From NCBI GenBank assembly GCA_050084515.1, contig CM114274.1, forward strand, positions 7,874,001 to 7,938,000: a stretch of 64,000 nucleotides of DNA, given 5' to 3'. The stretch comes from Blasia pusilla (taxonomy: Eukaryota > Marchantiophyta > Marchantiopsida > Blasiales). The notes below the pieces were generated by a model. The model was not told the origin of the DNA and did no database searches. It saw only the letters and a program-made list of their open reading frames with translations. Below, in pieces: positions 45,370 through 58,042 of this stretch. The stretch's first letter is position 1, and every line of letters begins with the position of its first letter. The position numbers and the translations under genes were made by a program.

Positions 45370-46160
45370 TTGTATGCAACCTCTTGGCATTTTGTTGATA
45401 GTTGGTGGCAATCTCATGGATTATCAATGGAAATTATTTCATATCAAGACCCAAACTTTATCAATGCATTCTAGAAACATCTATTCAGAAGGTTGATGAC
45501 TAAGTTGAGATTTAGTATAGAATTTCACCCTTAAATGGATTGGTAGAAAAAGCAAGTAAACTCCATCATAAATCAATGTCTAAGGGACTATGTAAGTGCA
45601 TACCAACAAGATTAGGCAAAGTGTCTAAGCATGGCTAAGTATAACTACAACTTGATCAAGTACTCTACAACTTGTGAATCTCCTTTTCTCTTGGCTTATG
45701 ATTGTGAGCGAGAAGGGACTCTTGACTTTGCCCTTTCAAAGAGTTCTACATGAATGGATTTTTTTGTGGAAATGCAAGACCATAAAAAATCAGCAAGAGA
45801 GACACTAAGGCTTAGCTAAGGAATGTGAATTTGGTAAGGTAGCAAAAGTCAACGTTGAGTGAGATTCTGAGTTTGAAGACTTTCATTTACATATTGGAGT
45901 TAATAGAGGAGTTAAAGATCTATCCAACCTTTAATGCATCATTTGCGCCCCAAACGCAGATAAGTATTGAGACTTCAATTGGTGATCATCCAAGATGAAT
46001 ATGAGTTCGAGTAAAGACTATCTTGCATTTGAAACATAGGGCCAACAAGTATAATCATTTGGTCAAGTAACTACTAGGTACAAGACTATCTTGTGAAGGA
46101 GGTGGCTTGGATTGCGGAAGCCGATATAGAACATACTCAAGAGATGTTAGAGGACTTCAA

Positions 46161-49100
46161 ATGTGTACAAAGGAATTAGTGTTAGTACTTGGAGATGCTA
46201 AAGATTATGACTTATGACCATGGGAAGCTTGGGGATCAAGAAACATTGTAGCTAGAATGTGCTAGTTTTGTAATAATGTTGTGTTTGGGTTTAAAGATTT
46301 AATACATGGTTTGATGATTGAAAGTCGAGCCCTTTCTTTTTTATAAAACGGTAGTCCGTTTGTTCATGCTTTGTTTGAGCATGAAATACAAGATTATTAG
46401 CACGCTTAATGCTACAAATATTATTTGCATATATTATAATAGGTCTCCACTTATTAACACCAATTAATCTCAACAAGTAATTGATAAAGCGACAATGCCT
46501 CACATATTGCATCGGTTATTTTTTAGACCCGACCTCTATGGAAGACAAAGCAATTGTAGGTTGCTTCTTTGAAGCTCAACTTATAATTGTAGTTCTGAAG
46601 GTGAAAGAATAATCAAATATTGAGTATCTATCAGATATGCTTCTTGCCCACTTAGAATTTCTAAACAACTATAAGTTTGGAAAAGGTTTAAATTGAAGCT
46701 CAAGCTGAATAAGGAACTTCACATATCGCACAATACTTAGAACCAAGATGAGGTTTTCGAGATGCTTGCATAAGCTAACTCCTTAAGCAAATGGCATAGC
46801 TTGAGTCTAGCTTGGTTATTGAGAGATAAATCAAACTTATGACCATGTGCTTGTATATTTTTGAATTTGCAAGAATTAAATTTCCTTCATCTACTCACAA
46901 CTTCAAACTTTGATCTACATTATAGAAATTATCCTCGAAGCAATCATACCATATTTTGAAAGCATATGAAAAAAATATTATAATAACCACATACTCTTAT
47001 CGACCTAGATAGAGTTAACACCTACAAAGTACTCGAGTTCTCCATTTTCTTGTAATGAGTCTTCCCTCAATCCATCCTCTATTTATTTTCTATCTATCCT
47101 CCATCCATACAGCCACCAATATATCTCTTGACCGTCCTTTCATCTATCCTCCATCTACTATACAATCATCCTCCATCCGTAATAAAATTGGAGAAATCAT
47201 CAAAATCTTTGAATTTTTGATAATCCAAAGAAACATTTTGATGATTGTGAAAAAAAATTAAAGTTATCCAATGGGTTAAAAATATAATACTCAAAATTAA
47301 AAAATGAAACTAGCACTAATTTAAATCAAATATGGGAGTTGAATTATCTTTTTTGGATATTATTTATTTTTAATTAAAAATTTTAAGAATTTTTTAAATA
47401 ACTAAGGGCCTAGTATGTCGACTAAGACTATGTAGATTCTTTTTAATGAAATAGAGATCCACATTAGTTATTATAGAAAAATGAAAATATTAGAGGAATC
47501 TTTTCAATTATGAATATTTTTAGAGTTTATGAGAAGATATATATCCTACTTATTTATGAATAATTTTGGAGATTTTGGAAGTCATCCAATGGTTGAAAAC
47601 AGATGATCGAAAAGCTAATGAAAACCCAATGTATCATAAATTTTATTAGTGTTGTAAATAATGGCTATTGTGGAAAATTCATCATTTTCAATTCATATAT
47701 TGGCAAAACGTGACGAGACTCTATATGGATGGAATATGATTATGCTGATTTATTTTTGAAGGAAGGAGAATGCAACCTATAAAATTAGAAATGAAAATTT
47801 ACAAAGACAATTTTTTTAATTATGTTGGATAATTGACCGAAGGATCTTAATAATTAAGATAATCCAAATAATTATTTTTTAAATGTCCAAAGTTTTAAAG
47901 CCATCCAATATTTATAGAGAAGGAATGGCTCTAAAGACTAATAGAAATAAATACACCTTCTGCTTAAATGGTATCGCTAGTCAAATCATAGCGTTTAGAA
48001 TGAAAATTCTTCCTACCATAGGCCATTTCAACTTTAATTTGTAAAAGGGACCATATATAAATGGTTAATATCATTCCTTCACATCATATCCATTATTAAA
48101 ACAGAAGAAGGAAGATATTTGCTAGAGATATGTGTTTGTGATTACTTAATAAGTGATGGCGATATGATTGGTAAATGATCAATCCTTTTTTCTTGCCATA
48201 TGCATCATAATTATGAAAAAAATATTTCTAGAAAATGGTGTCATAATTAGTTGTGTTATAGTTATATAAACTCTCTTTTTTTCAAGAAGAAGATGAACCT
48301 CAATAAATATGCATGAAAGAAAATCCATTATAAAAACGAAAGAGGTTGTATAAACCATAAAACTATAGGTGTTTTCTTTATGTGAGTTTGCCTTCTAGAA
48401 GATCAATCTACAATGCAGGAACATAATGAGGAAAGAACACAACTCTAATTGGTCTTGGGGAAGGAAGTTTAACGAAGAGGTTTTAAAAATTTAAAAAAAT
48501 TTAAAAAATTAATCCTTATGAAGAAATTATGAATCTCTTTCATGTTCATTGGATCATTCCATTTTTAAGTTAAATTAAATATTTAAATATTCAGGAAAAA
48601 ATTACGACGTTTAATTTCAAGTTCATTTTGGAAGGAAAATTACAAATTATTTTGGAAAATTATAAGGAAATAGCATAAAAGAATTATTCTTCAAAAGGAT
48701 GAAAATTATTCAATTTTTTTTAATTGTAAAAATTTCATGACAAGGGACTAGTATACTGCCCGCGCTATGCACGGGTGAAAGACATCTTATCTTAAGTTAC
48801 ACATGTCAAGACTTTGAGTGCTTACATTACACATGTCAGCACCAAAAGAGCCAAAAATGATACTTGCCAATATCGGAGGAAGGGGTAGATTTAATTATTT
48901 AGATTTCTAAAGAATACTCTTGAAAAAAACCGTGAATCAAAATGAGTGATTTTTTTTATTAATTGAGAGATAGGGATTTGAAAAAAAAAGATAATTAATT
49001 TCTTTCTAAATTAAAAAAAATCAAAAAAAGAGTTTCAAGATCATCCATATATTGAAAAAAAAAAGATTTATTATTATCTATACATCAAATCTATAATTAC

Positions 49101-52100
49101 AATGTGTGTCTAATGTAAAAGCTTCATTATGTTCTTTATTTGTGAAGAATTTTTTTCATTCGTCCGGTTGCATGGGAAAAAATTACTAGTTCATTACACG
49201 ACCACATATTAACACAACGCACTAAGTCATTCAAATCCCCTAATAACTTAAATGACCTCCAACACTGATCATCCCCGCATCATCTAAGAACTCATATAAC
49301 AATCATATAGGTTCTGGAAAATGTTGTGCCAACAGTGTTTGAAAATCGAAAGGAAGTTCTATCATAGCAATATAAATCACAAGTAAGATGCCCGTGCGAT
49401 GCACGGAAAATAAAAAAGTGTTTGAAGAGCTTTCGTTAGTGAATAATCAGTGAAGGGAAGGGATTAATGATGCTTCACACAAATTCAAATTTTTTCTTGT
49501 TGCCCATAACTTGTGAAACATTTCCTTGCTGTCCAATTGCCCCATGTCAATAGAAGGGCCTTAAAAATCTGTGTCAATAATAATTTTTTAAATTATGTTT
49601 AAATTTTGATATTTTATTTTATTTTAAGCATAATTTCCACTTTTTAAAATCTTAAAGAGTGAGAAAATTTCACCTTTAAATAATACCCATCTCCCCTAAA
49701 TAATGTGACTCCTCTGAAAAAGCTCGAACAATAACTATTTCTCCCTTCCACTCTTCCCACCAAAATAACATTCACTAACCAAAATCGTCTTAGCTAATTT
49801 TAATTAACAAAATTATTTTTCTTTCCCAAAATAACACATGTGAATTAATATAATTATTTTAAAAATGATCATATTATCTATTTCAAATTTTAAATATGAT
49901 TTATATTTTCAATAATCTTAGAAGAGTAATAATATTTCACTGTTCTTAGTAATAACAATTCTCCATTCAAATTTAAATGATATTCCGATACACTAAGTAA
50001 TTTTATCTTTCCATAAAATTTAAATAAAATCTAATCCTCCATTAAAATTTTCTTTCTTTTTTCCATCAAATATGAAACGAGGGAAAAAATTTACATTTTT
50101 ATTATTTATCATATTTTATTAATATTTATAATCATCTATTATAATTTGAAATTAATTATTATTTTACATCCCACTCAAATCTCTATTTGTTTCCTTTGTT
50201 TGATTTCTATCCATCTAATAAAATTCAAACAACAAAATTAAAAAATGTTATCTATTTTTGTCTTACTAGTCACAATCTTATCCTATTATGCTCATATGAT
50301 CTCCCATTTTAGATGGGATCATTCGTTATTATATTAAAAAATATAATATGATAAACACATATTTGAAAAATATAACAGAATAGAAAAAAGTTTCTCAAAT
50401 TTTTTTTAATATGATTATTGTTTGTACATAGCTTAGGGCCATTCGCATTATGACGAAGATGCCGTCAGGAATAGACCATCAAATATACGTGACTATATTA
50501 TCATTTCAATCAAACGTTTCTATTAAAGTTTATATTTTTTCTTTTCAAACGGGACTCGAATAGTAGAGGAGAGGGAGCAGATCGATACGAAGGGAGGTCG
50601 ATATGGGTAGTCGGAATCCACCAAATAATGTACGGTCTCCGACACTGTTTGTCGCATTCCGAGTACCCATCCTGTCGTAATTCCTCCTGAACCAATCACC
50701 TTCCTGTAGTGGGATCCCGATCTATACGGATCTCAGATCCAACGCTCCACAGGAACTACATCCATGCAACCGACGCAACCTTCTTTCCAGTACGTATTAA
50801 GTACTCAGTGCCCACTTCGAAGTTCGCAAAACCGCTAGCGGATTGGGGGGCCCGGAATAACTACTACTCGCGCTAGTGCAGTTGCTACTAAGAGGGAGCC
50901 CATTCCGCACGCCGTCTGCAGACGGAAAGAGAGAGAGGATGTAGATGACGGCGTAGGTCCTACGTGAGGTCCTGCACGCCTGGCAGTAGGTCGCAACACC
51001 GACCACGGACTTACCCGAGTTACTTACTGCCAGAGGTTTGGTAACTTTTGCTCGCTCGCTACTCTAGTGCTTCGCGGGAGCACGAGTTTGTAGGTCACAG
51101 TTACGGACGGACGGACGGACAGAGTAGTGATATGGAGGAATCATTTCTGTACCAATCATGGCGACGAAGCGCAGCGTCGGGAGTTGCTGCTCCGTCTTGT
51201 GATTTTTTGCCATGATAGTTGTATATATTCTACATCAATACCCATTTATCTTGGAAAGGAGAATAATTAGGGTGAGACAGTTTTGCATACACAATTTAAA
51301 CCAGCATGTGATTTTGAATGTAATTTGATTGATTTAAGAAAAGAAACATACTTCTAGTAAAATTTGTATGTCATGCTAGTGGGACCAACCTATAAAATAT
51401 CTCATGTCCATCACATGAAAATGATATTTTCATGTGATGCAATCCCTTTTGGACCAAAACTATTTTCTATAGTTCTCATTTGCACGTGCCTTTTAATGGT
51501 CATAAGCCCACCTTTCTCTCCCCTCTCTTTTATTGACTTTTCCTCTTTCTCGCATAGACTACTTCTCCTAGGTAAAATTTGACATTGATATACACTACAC
51601 CATGAGGTATGTTTGATAAGAAAGAATGAAGTGGAGTCTTAAATGGAGGGATTTGTAGATTTGAGAGGAAAATGACTATTAAACTCCAAAAATGGTTGTT
51701 ATGCGGGGTTTAACTTGTGTGTATGTCACTCAGATCCTAAATGGGCCTTCGAATTATTTTTACTTTTTTCAACTATTTTATCTTGTAATAGCGTTATATG
51801 CACTTTTTATTAATAATATAAATAAGGATTCATTTATTATTTCCAAAAAAATCTAGAATACCCCATTTTTTGGTTCAATATAAATAATTATTTCACCCCA
51901 AACCATACATGTTTTAAGGAATTAAATATAATTTTCCATCTGCAATATTATTGGAGAGTGCCCTTTTGAATTTCAAATATCTTCCTTCCCTTGACTTCTT
52001 AACCAATAGCCTAAGGATCATTCAATTTCTTAACCAGTATTTTTTATTAAAATTAGTAAAAGAAATTTTCTATTTTTTTTTCTTTTATTAATTTATCAAA

Positions 52101-52424
52101 ATTTATATCTCCATTGAATTTATCCGCCTATCTTCTCCACATATTTGATAATTAAATCCCTCCCTGAATCCCTCCCCCTCTCAAAGAATCACATGCTGGT
52201 TTAAATTACTCTCTATCACATAAAACATCCATGCATGGTTATAAATTACTAGCAAGAAGCCAAGAACCCGTAAGGGACCGTGCGATGATCCCTTATAGAT
52301 AATTCATGTTTGAACGCACCTCTCCTTACCAGTCTTTACATGATCCCCTCAAAATGACCAAAAATATTTTTGAAAGAAATCTATATCAACGAAAAAAAAT
52401 TCATTAAGAAACTATATCCTCTAA
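46161..52424. other. gene-free AT-rich stretch with Helitron-like ends
   Basis: No supported gene. On the minus strand, a CTAG at 48748-48751 is preceded by a GTGCATAGCGCGGG hairpin, as at Helitron 3' ends. A similar hairpin (GTGCATCGCACGGG) lies near 49388-49406. Long parts are simple AT-rich sequence. A GC-richer island is described separately at 50560-51200. Confidence 0.4.
50560..51200. other. GC-rich island of unknown role
   Basis: It stands out from its AT-rich surroundings. It includes the 14-bp perfect palindrome CCGTCTGCAGACGG (50912-50925) and four GGAC units (about 51103-51120). A short ATG frame at 51159 (MATKRSVGSC and a few more) ends quickly. It may be a promoter and first-exon fragment of a lost gene, or part of an unrecognised element. 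Confidence 0.35.
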
Positions 52425-52696
52425 TCTATACTATCAAAAGAGGATGGGGTTTGAGGAACCCCTCCTATTATGTCAACACCATGTCTTTTGTCCTCTTTCC
52501 GTATTGACACGTGTATTCTTTAACACTAGTGTAATACCCATGCATAGCATTCTTTTATTAATTTGAACTCAACGGCTGTGTTATATTAATGAAACTTGTT
52601 ACACGTGTCATCACGGGAGCAACCCACAATGTATACGTGTCATCACCATAGGATGGGGTCCTCAAACCTCGTCCTCTTTTAATTATATGTATAAGA
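52425..52696. mobile_element. small non-autonomous Helitron-like sequences
   Basis: At 52425, after an A, the plus strand reads TCTATACTATCAAAAGAGG, a typical Helitron 5' end. From about 52696 leftward, the minus strand reads TTATACATATAATTAAAAG and ends with TATGCATGGGTATTACACTAG-like sequence at 52526-52529, followed by T. This gives one minus-strand unit of about 170 bp abutting or interrupting a plus-strand one. No Rep/helicase is present. Confidence 0.5.
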
Positions 52697-53362
52697 GTTG
52701 AGAAGAACTAAAAAAATAAATTTAACGTGATTCTTACATGTTATTCTTTACCCATCACGGTTAAGAAAATCCTCCTGTTATGAGAAACACGCCGCTAAAC
52801 AGTACCAATGGGCAAGTGGGCAATCGATGCCATGCACAGGAGTGAAAAGATTAATCATAACTATAAAAAATTCTTTTTCTTACTTTCCATAAAATGGAAT
52901 GTTTTTCTCTACCCATCACATGACAAAACGAAATATTTACAAATAAAAAAATATTGCCCAATAGAATATAAATGTAAATGACTATGAATTATTTACATGA
53001 TATTAACTTTTCTTCCAAATAAATAAATGTATCGTACTTCATATAGACAGTCGACTTATTTTCCTATCCTATGCTCTTACTTCCAAGTTTCCAACGTCCA
53101 TCATAAGAGCGAAGGGTCTAAGCGTAGGAATCCTGAGCCCCCTGGCAGTGGCAGCGTTTTAATGTGTAATAAGCACGTGCCCTCTCCGTCCACTTCATTC
53201 CAACTTCCGACACAAGACTCTGCGGCGCCTTCCACCCGTCGGGCCGTCGGTCGGGACCGTCGATCTCTCTGTGCGGAGTCTGCGGATGCGCGAGGAATCT
53301 CGACGTCGCGTCGCCTCTTCCGGAAAGATGGACAGAACCGCGTCAACGGCTTCGCACTTTCC
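52697..53362. other. no gene called; GC-richer part from 53.09 kb
   Basis: AT-rich to 53.09 kb, then CG-rich. A plus-strand open frame at 53027-53395 is compositional and has no domain. Confidence 0.35.
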
Positions 53363-53404
53363 ACGTATCATTTATACGCACGGGGCTGCGTATAAATGAT
53401 ACGT
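53363..53404. repeat. perfect 18-bp hairpin containing TATAAAT on both strands
   Basis: Arms 53363-53380 and 53387-53404 are exact reverse complements with a CGGGGC loop. Each arm reads TGCGTATAAATGATACGT in one direction, so a TATA-box-like TATAAAT faces outward on both strands. It lies at the edge of a CG-rich island. Confidence 0.9.
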
Positions 53405-53967
53405 AGCAAGCGCTATTGCTGACGTGGGGCGCTGGTTCCGACCATCGTTTACGGGGAAACCCTGCAGCCGCTTTAGGGTCCAGTCCCAATGGGATTTATC
53501 GGGAAAATGTCATTAATTTATTCGACTCCAGATTCCAGTGGTAATATTAGATTTATTTTTTTCACTAAAAATTCATATAATTAAAAGAAAATGGATTAGA
53601 AGAAACCTTCTTGAGATGTTGTTGATGCTTATTTTTTAAGACACGTGTTTTATTTAAGGTTAATTAAGGGGAAAATTTTTGCATCGCATCCTATGGGCAA
53701 CATACTTCATTTATTTATTTTCTCAATTTGATCAGAATTTTAAGTTTTTTTTTGATTAATAATCGCTCATGAGACTAAATGCCATAGAAATTTTTTTGAA
53801 ATGTTTGCATTTTGTTCTTTCTTCTTCTTGTGAGGATGCACCATCACTCATCCAAAGCCTCTGTAATGCTCCAAATCCTCTTAAGGATTTTAAGGATTAA
53901 TCATTGATTTTTAAAAATGTATTGGGCTAGTCTTACAAAGAATTTTGTTCTATTTGTTTTGAGAATT
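53405..53967. other. no gene seen
   Basis: Mixed then AT-rich spacer up to the retroelement. The last four bases (AATT, 53964-53967) also follow the element at 63554-63557. Confidence 0.4.
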
Positions 53968-54447
53968 TGTCACATCTGAATAGCCAATAGGCCGAGATCT
54001 ATCGTGGATAGGGCGTAAGAGCCAGCGGACTATCTTGAATGTAATTTTGTCCCACGGTGTTGGATGAGGTTGAGGATAGGTCCAATGTGTCAAGAACGTC
54101 GTTTCTGCCAACTTTCATGTTGAGGTCTTTCACAGCCGGGTGACTTGTTGACCAGGTCACCCGCCCTTGGTAGCCTCTACGCGTAGGTTACCAAGGAGAG
54201 GGCTATTTTTAGGGGAAGAGCCTTTTGCCTCTTCCCAACCCTATAGAAGAGAGGCAGATAGCTTTCCTAAGCCATCTTTCTCATGTTGGGCAGTTGGAGC
54301 ACCTCCCTTGTATGTGTGTGAGGTAGGACTAGGGTGCTTGCGTCCGGATTCCTTGATAGCACAGGGTGGACGAAGCTCAATATGTCGATGTAGATTGAGG
54401 AGTGGAGTTTTAGGCCAGGTGTGCCTTTTTCACTACTTTTTATTTTT
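53968..54447 (+). repeat. terminal block B, 5' copy
   Basis: About 480 bp, aligned over its length with 62936-63415. It lacks block A on either side. It contains CGGGTGAC and GTCACCCG arms (54137-54163), a decayed version of the palindrome seen in the 3' copy, and TATAGAAG where the 3' copy has TATAAGA. Many differences from the 3' copy are transitions, so insertion is old. Confidence 0.85.
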
Positions 54448-55560
54448 ACATGAGAAAGATGGCAGGGGGCTGGTGGGAATTCGTTGTTTGCAGGTAGGCA
54501 AGCGAGTTGCCTTGGTCGAGAGCCCCTAGAGACGCGTGAGTTTGTCATTTTTCTATTTGGAAGGCCGTGGGCGGAAGCGCTGTCCATTTTTCTTAGATTT
54601 TGGTGGTGCGGTGATTCCAGCCCCCCTTTTCCCCCGCATTTAAGGCCCAAGGGAACCATAGGGATGCGGACCGAACGGCCCCGCATTTATTTCTCCCCTT
54701 GGTATGTGGTTTATGATGGGCAATGTGGTAGGGGCAAGGTGGTTGCGCATGGGCAACATGGTGGCGGGGAGGATTTCGATGTGGTGAATGACCGACATAG
54801 TTGGTTAGCGGACGTGGATGATGTTGAGCTACATGGTTGAGAGTGTGAATGTGGTCGGGCAAGGCCGGATGTGGTCGATGTCATGTTCACATGGTCGGAC
54901 AGGGCATACGTGGTAGGAGTGGAGCCGACCAGGGTGAGTCATGTTACATGCCGCGTGTGGGGATTGACGGAGATGTTTGCGTGACATGATGTTTTTGGGG
55001 CGCGACAGGGCGGTGCGAGAGTTGACAATGGAGGGGTAGTGCGCATGATGCCGACGGGTTGTCCGCATCTGTTGACAGGAGGATTGACATGTTGGTCGAG
55101 GAGAGTGTTGTGTTGCAGAGATTGTCATATCACGTGGAGGAGTGCATGTTGACGGTGCAGCAAGTTGGAGAGCGTGATCAGGTTACCCATTCGAGTCCCT
55201 TTTCCCGCACTTGTCGTGTGTGATTGAGAGTGCTGGGTATCGGGTAGTAGCTGGTGCTAGGTGGGTGCAGTGATGGTGACGAGTGTAGATTATGTTCATG
55301 TATAGCATGTTGGTGGATATACGGCGATTGCCGAGTAGGGATCGCGTGTATGACCCGAGAGAGTGTCGCTAGGTTAGGTGAGTCAGTTAGGAGGCTCATG
55401 GTGAGCCCGAGTGTTGAGTGTGCGTGAGGCCGGATATGTCATCACGGGATTGATGTTAGCATAGGTGAGCTAGTGAGGAGTGTGGGAGACAACGTTTAGT
55501 CTGATTGCTTGAGCGGGTGAGACAGGGTTGTCATCACGGCGTTCTTTCAGGGTTAGGAAG
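54448..55560 (+). other. untranslated leader of the retroelement
   Basis: GC-rich, with no credible reading frame. A possible primer-binding site begins TGGCAGGGGGCTGG at about 54469, but it does not match the common plant initiator-tRNA site (TGGTATCAGAGC), so it is unassigned. Confidence 0.45.
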
Positions 55561-57110
55561 AACGGGATAGTGCGAGCAATAGTAGTGGTGTGACACGGAG
55601 TGGAGTGAGATACCGAGGGGTTACCAGTGAGGAGCTACCTCGACATCCATCCGTGGCTGGATCGTCATCACTAGACACTGGGTCTGGTGATGAGATCGCG
55701 GACAGAGACAGTAGTACTTGGCAAGAGATGGACGACATGGGCCATTGGGGCATGCGTTGTTTCTCGGGTGCACTGGGCACCATCGACTTAGATGATTTTA
55801 TCCAGGAGTTTGACACGTGGTGCGACTTCCAGGAGATACGGACCCCGACACGGTTCAACCCTTTCATGGCATGGAAGGGGTTATTCCAGCACTTGGAGGG
55901 TCCTCCGATGGATGACTACATGGAGTTTTGATCACTATATTCAATAGAGATCGATGCCTGGAGGATGTATTGGGCTCCAGGGTATGTGTCCACTAGTGGT
56001 CGCGAGGCATATGATGGGATTGTGAGAGGAGAGAGACCCACACCATCAACCCGGAGACTAGGTGGAGAGGAGGGCAGAGAGACAGGCGATGTGGCAGAGA
56101 CCTCTGGTGGTAGAGGGCTACCCAGCTTCAGCCCCACAAAGGGAGTTCTTCCGCAGGTTGGGGAAGAGCTATCGGGCATGCACGACCGACAAGCTAAAGA
56201 GTCTCTGATTTTCAGCGACGATCGGGTGAGAGTCCGAGAGAGGCATTCACACGCATGAGGAGGCTGATCATTGCTACGTTTGGAGTGACTAAGGCGCAGT
56301 CAGTCCAGTATTGGTACGGGGTTCTGGACCGAGAACTATGGAGGAGAGTCCGAGATGCGATGTTGATTCACACAGCAAAGCCCACATTGAAGGTGGTCTT
56401 TGAGTTGTCTAAGCGTATCGAGCTCAACATGAGTGAGGAGCAGGTAGTGAGCGCTGGATTTTCTCGAGAGTCAACGGGTCCATGAGCGACGGTGACCCCA
56501 CAAGTGCCACAATGAGCACCAAGATTACACGGAGCGGGCCAGTGTGCCCAGAGAGCAGGGCGGGTACCATGAGCCTATGAGGCAACGACCCGTACCTACA
56601 TATGTTGCCCAATAGGGACCGATGTGGTATTGTTGGACGTGTGGAGGGGGCCCATAGGCAGAGAGAGTGCCCACAGCATGGGAGAGGACCACTAGCGCCT
56701 CCAATTGCTCAGGAGCCATAGAGGATGGTCCCACCACAGCACCAGTGTGACTATTGCCAGATATGGTCACACTAGGGATAGATGTTTTGACCTTTGCCAA
56801 GGGGCATGTCTAGAGGTAGGCCGAGGGCTGGGGACGGTCGTCCTCGAGGAGTTGGGGAGTCCTTCCAGGATGTGGTGGTAGAGGACCACCACCAGCCAGA
56901 GGAGATGGAGCAGGAGCACCAGAGCCGACACTTCTCTCACGCATCGATCAGTTGGAGCAGAGGATTGCTGCCATGACGATGATGCAGCTTAGGGAAGGCA
57001 CGGAGCTACAAGCAGCTAGTATGACTCTAGCTTCTACCTCTTACCCTGACTCGGGTAAGGATCTCGCCAGTATGGGATTTATGTGTAGTGCAGCCCAGGT
57101 TGAGGCAGCG
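55561..57110 (+). pseudogene. gag of the methyltransferase-bearing gypsy element
   Basis: A capsid-like segment starts in the frame from about 55590 (RSGVRYRGVTSEELP, FIQEFDTWCDFQ, FNPFMAWKGLF). It is followed after frame breaks by the 56255-56485 piece with VQYWYGVLDRELWRR. Two CCHC zinc knuckles are recognisable: 56631-56670 (CWTCGG, then HRQREC after a one-base break) and 56746-56785 (CDYCQIWSH, then RDRC after a two-base break). Gag would form the particle and bind RNA. Several stops (for example TGA at 55929) and frameshifts disable it. The start codon cannot be fixed, as the open frame begins with GTG. Confidence 0.7.
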
Positions 57111-57517
57111 CAGTGATGACTCGGGGTGCTGCGAGAGGCACCGAGTCATCGAGGGGTGGAGTTGAGATTGACCCACCAGAGGGGACCGATGGGCGGCAGG
57201 CCAGGGTTCCACATTCATTCACATTGTCGGAGGCACTACACACACCATCGATGGTGCCTCGACGACTAGCAGTGCCTACAACTCACGCACCTACGTCGAC
57301 GTCACGAGGAGTTGGAGTGACAACTCCTATGCCGGCTCGAGTGGAGTCACTGTCGACCATAATGTTGGAGGTGGCCACTAGAGTGAGTCAGACTCCACTA
57401 TTTTCCGCCATAGAGTTGGCGACGTTGGGAGTTGGACCAGCTGAGGTGTTCCGGTTGGCGGCCACGTTGTGTGAGCGTGGAGAGATGACTGCTTCTTGTT
57501 CATAGGTAGTTGAGGAG

Positions 57518-58042
57518 GTGGTGGACTTGCCCTTAGAGCCGGTGCTCGGGACATTCCCCACCGAGTCATGGCATGCGGCGGCGGCGAAGTTGGTAGATAT
57601 GCCAGCTCGACCGGCCATAAAGCGAGCAGTGGTGACACATGGAGTAGTGATACTGGATAACCGAGGTGGAGTATTTCTCTTGGTTAGTCCGATAGGGGTA
57701 GTATACCACCCGCAACGCGTCCTACTTGATTCGGGAGCGCAACCCTTGATGTTAGGGAAGGCGGCGTGTTTAGCATTGGGGTTACGGAAGGCCAATATTG
57801 ACCCTTGTCCCTTCCAGATACAGACCTCGATTGGGGGCGTGTCACCCACGCGGTATATGACTCGACAGGAGATAGTTGTCAGAGTCCAGCGAGAGCATGA
57901 GACGGATAGTGCCATGGTGCACACACGTGCGATTACGACACCAGCTGAGTCATACAATGTGTTGGTGGGGAGTACAGTGTTATATCCCCTAGGATTCATC
58001 CTTGACTTCTGGGAGGAGACCGTTGCTTGTCGGCCAGGATGA
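57518..58042 (+). pseudogene. retropepsin-like aspartic protease
   Basis: The open frame contains VLLDSGAQPLMLG with the catalytic Asp at 57728-57730, then a hydrophobic region ending LVGSTVLYPLGFILDFWEE, the usual C-terminal half of a gypsy protease. It would cut the Gag-Pol polyprotein. The frame shifts near 58030 into the following linker/methyltransferase frame, so the connection between them is broken by about one base in this copy. Confidence 0.75.

Larger units (their letters stand above)
41800..46160 (+). pseudogene. old Ty3/gypsy element, nested by other transposons
   Basis: Plus-strand relics in the expected order include DGKSRLCVDT (about 42484) and NYPLPR (about 42535) of reverse transcriptase. 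The active site reads IYIDEILIY at 42765-42791, with the second Asp changed to Glu. KFLNHVICADG follows near 42910. MDFIISLPNSKGYN (44945-44986) starts the integrase core, and after an inserted repeat come NGNYFISRPKLYQ and NGLVEKAN (about 45426-45560). A chromodomain-like tail (VAWIAEADI and MLEDF) lies near 46100-46160. Stops are frequent. It is a different family from the methyltransferase-bearing element. The CACTA-like unit (43566-44625) and MITE copy d interrupt it. Confidence 0.7.

Noticed and set aside
54469-54492. Primer-binding site TGGCAGGGGGCTGG
   Set aside because: Starts with TGG as required, but I could not match it to a specific plant tRNA, and the LTR boundary is ambiguous.
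55965-56258. Separate small gene in the gag region
   Set aside because: It is in the same frame as the upstream capsid segment after a TGA, so it is read as broken gag rather than a new gene.
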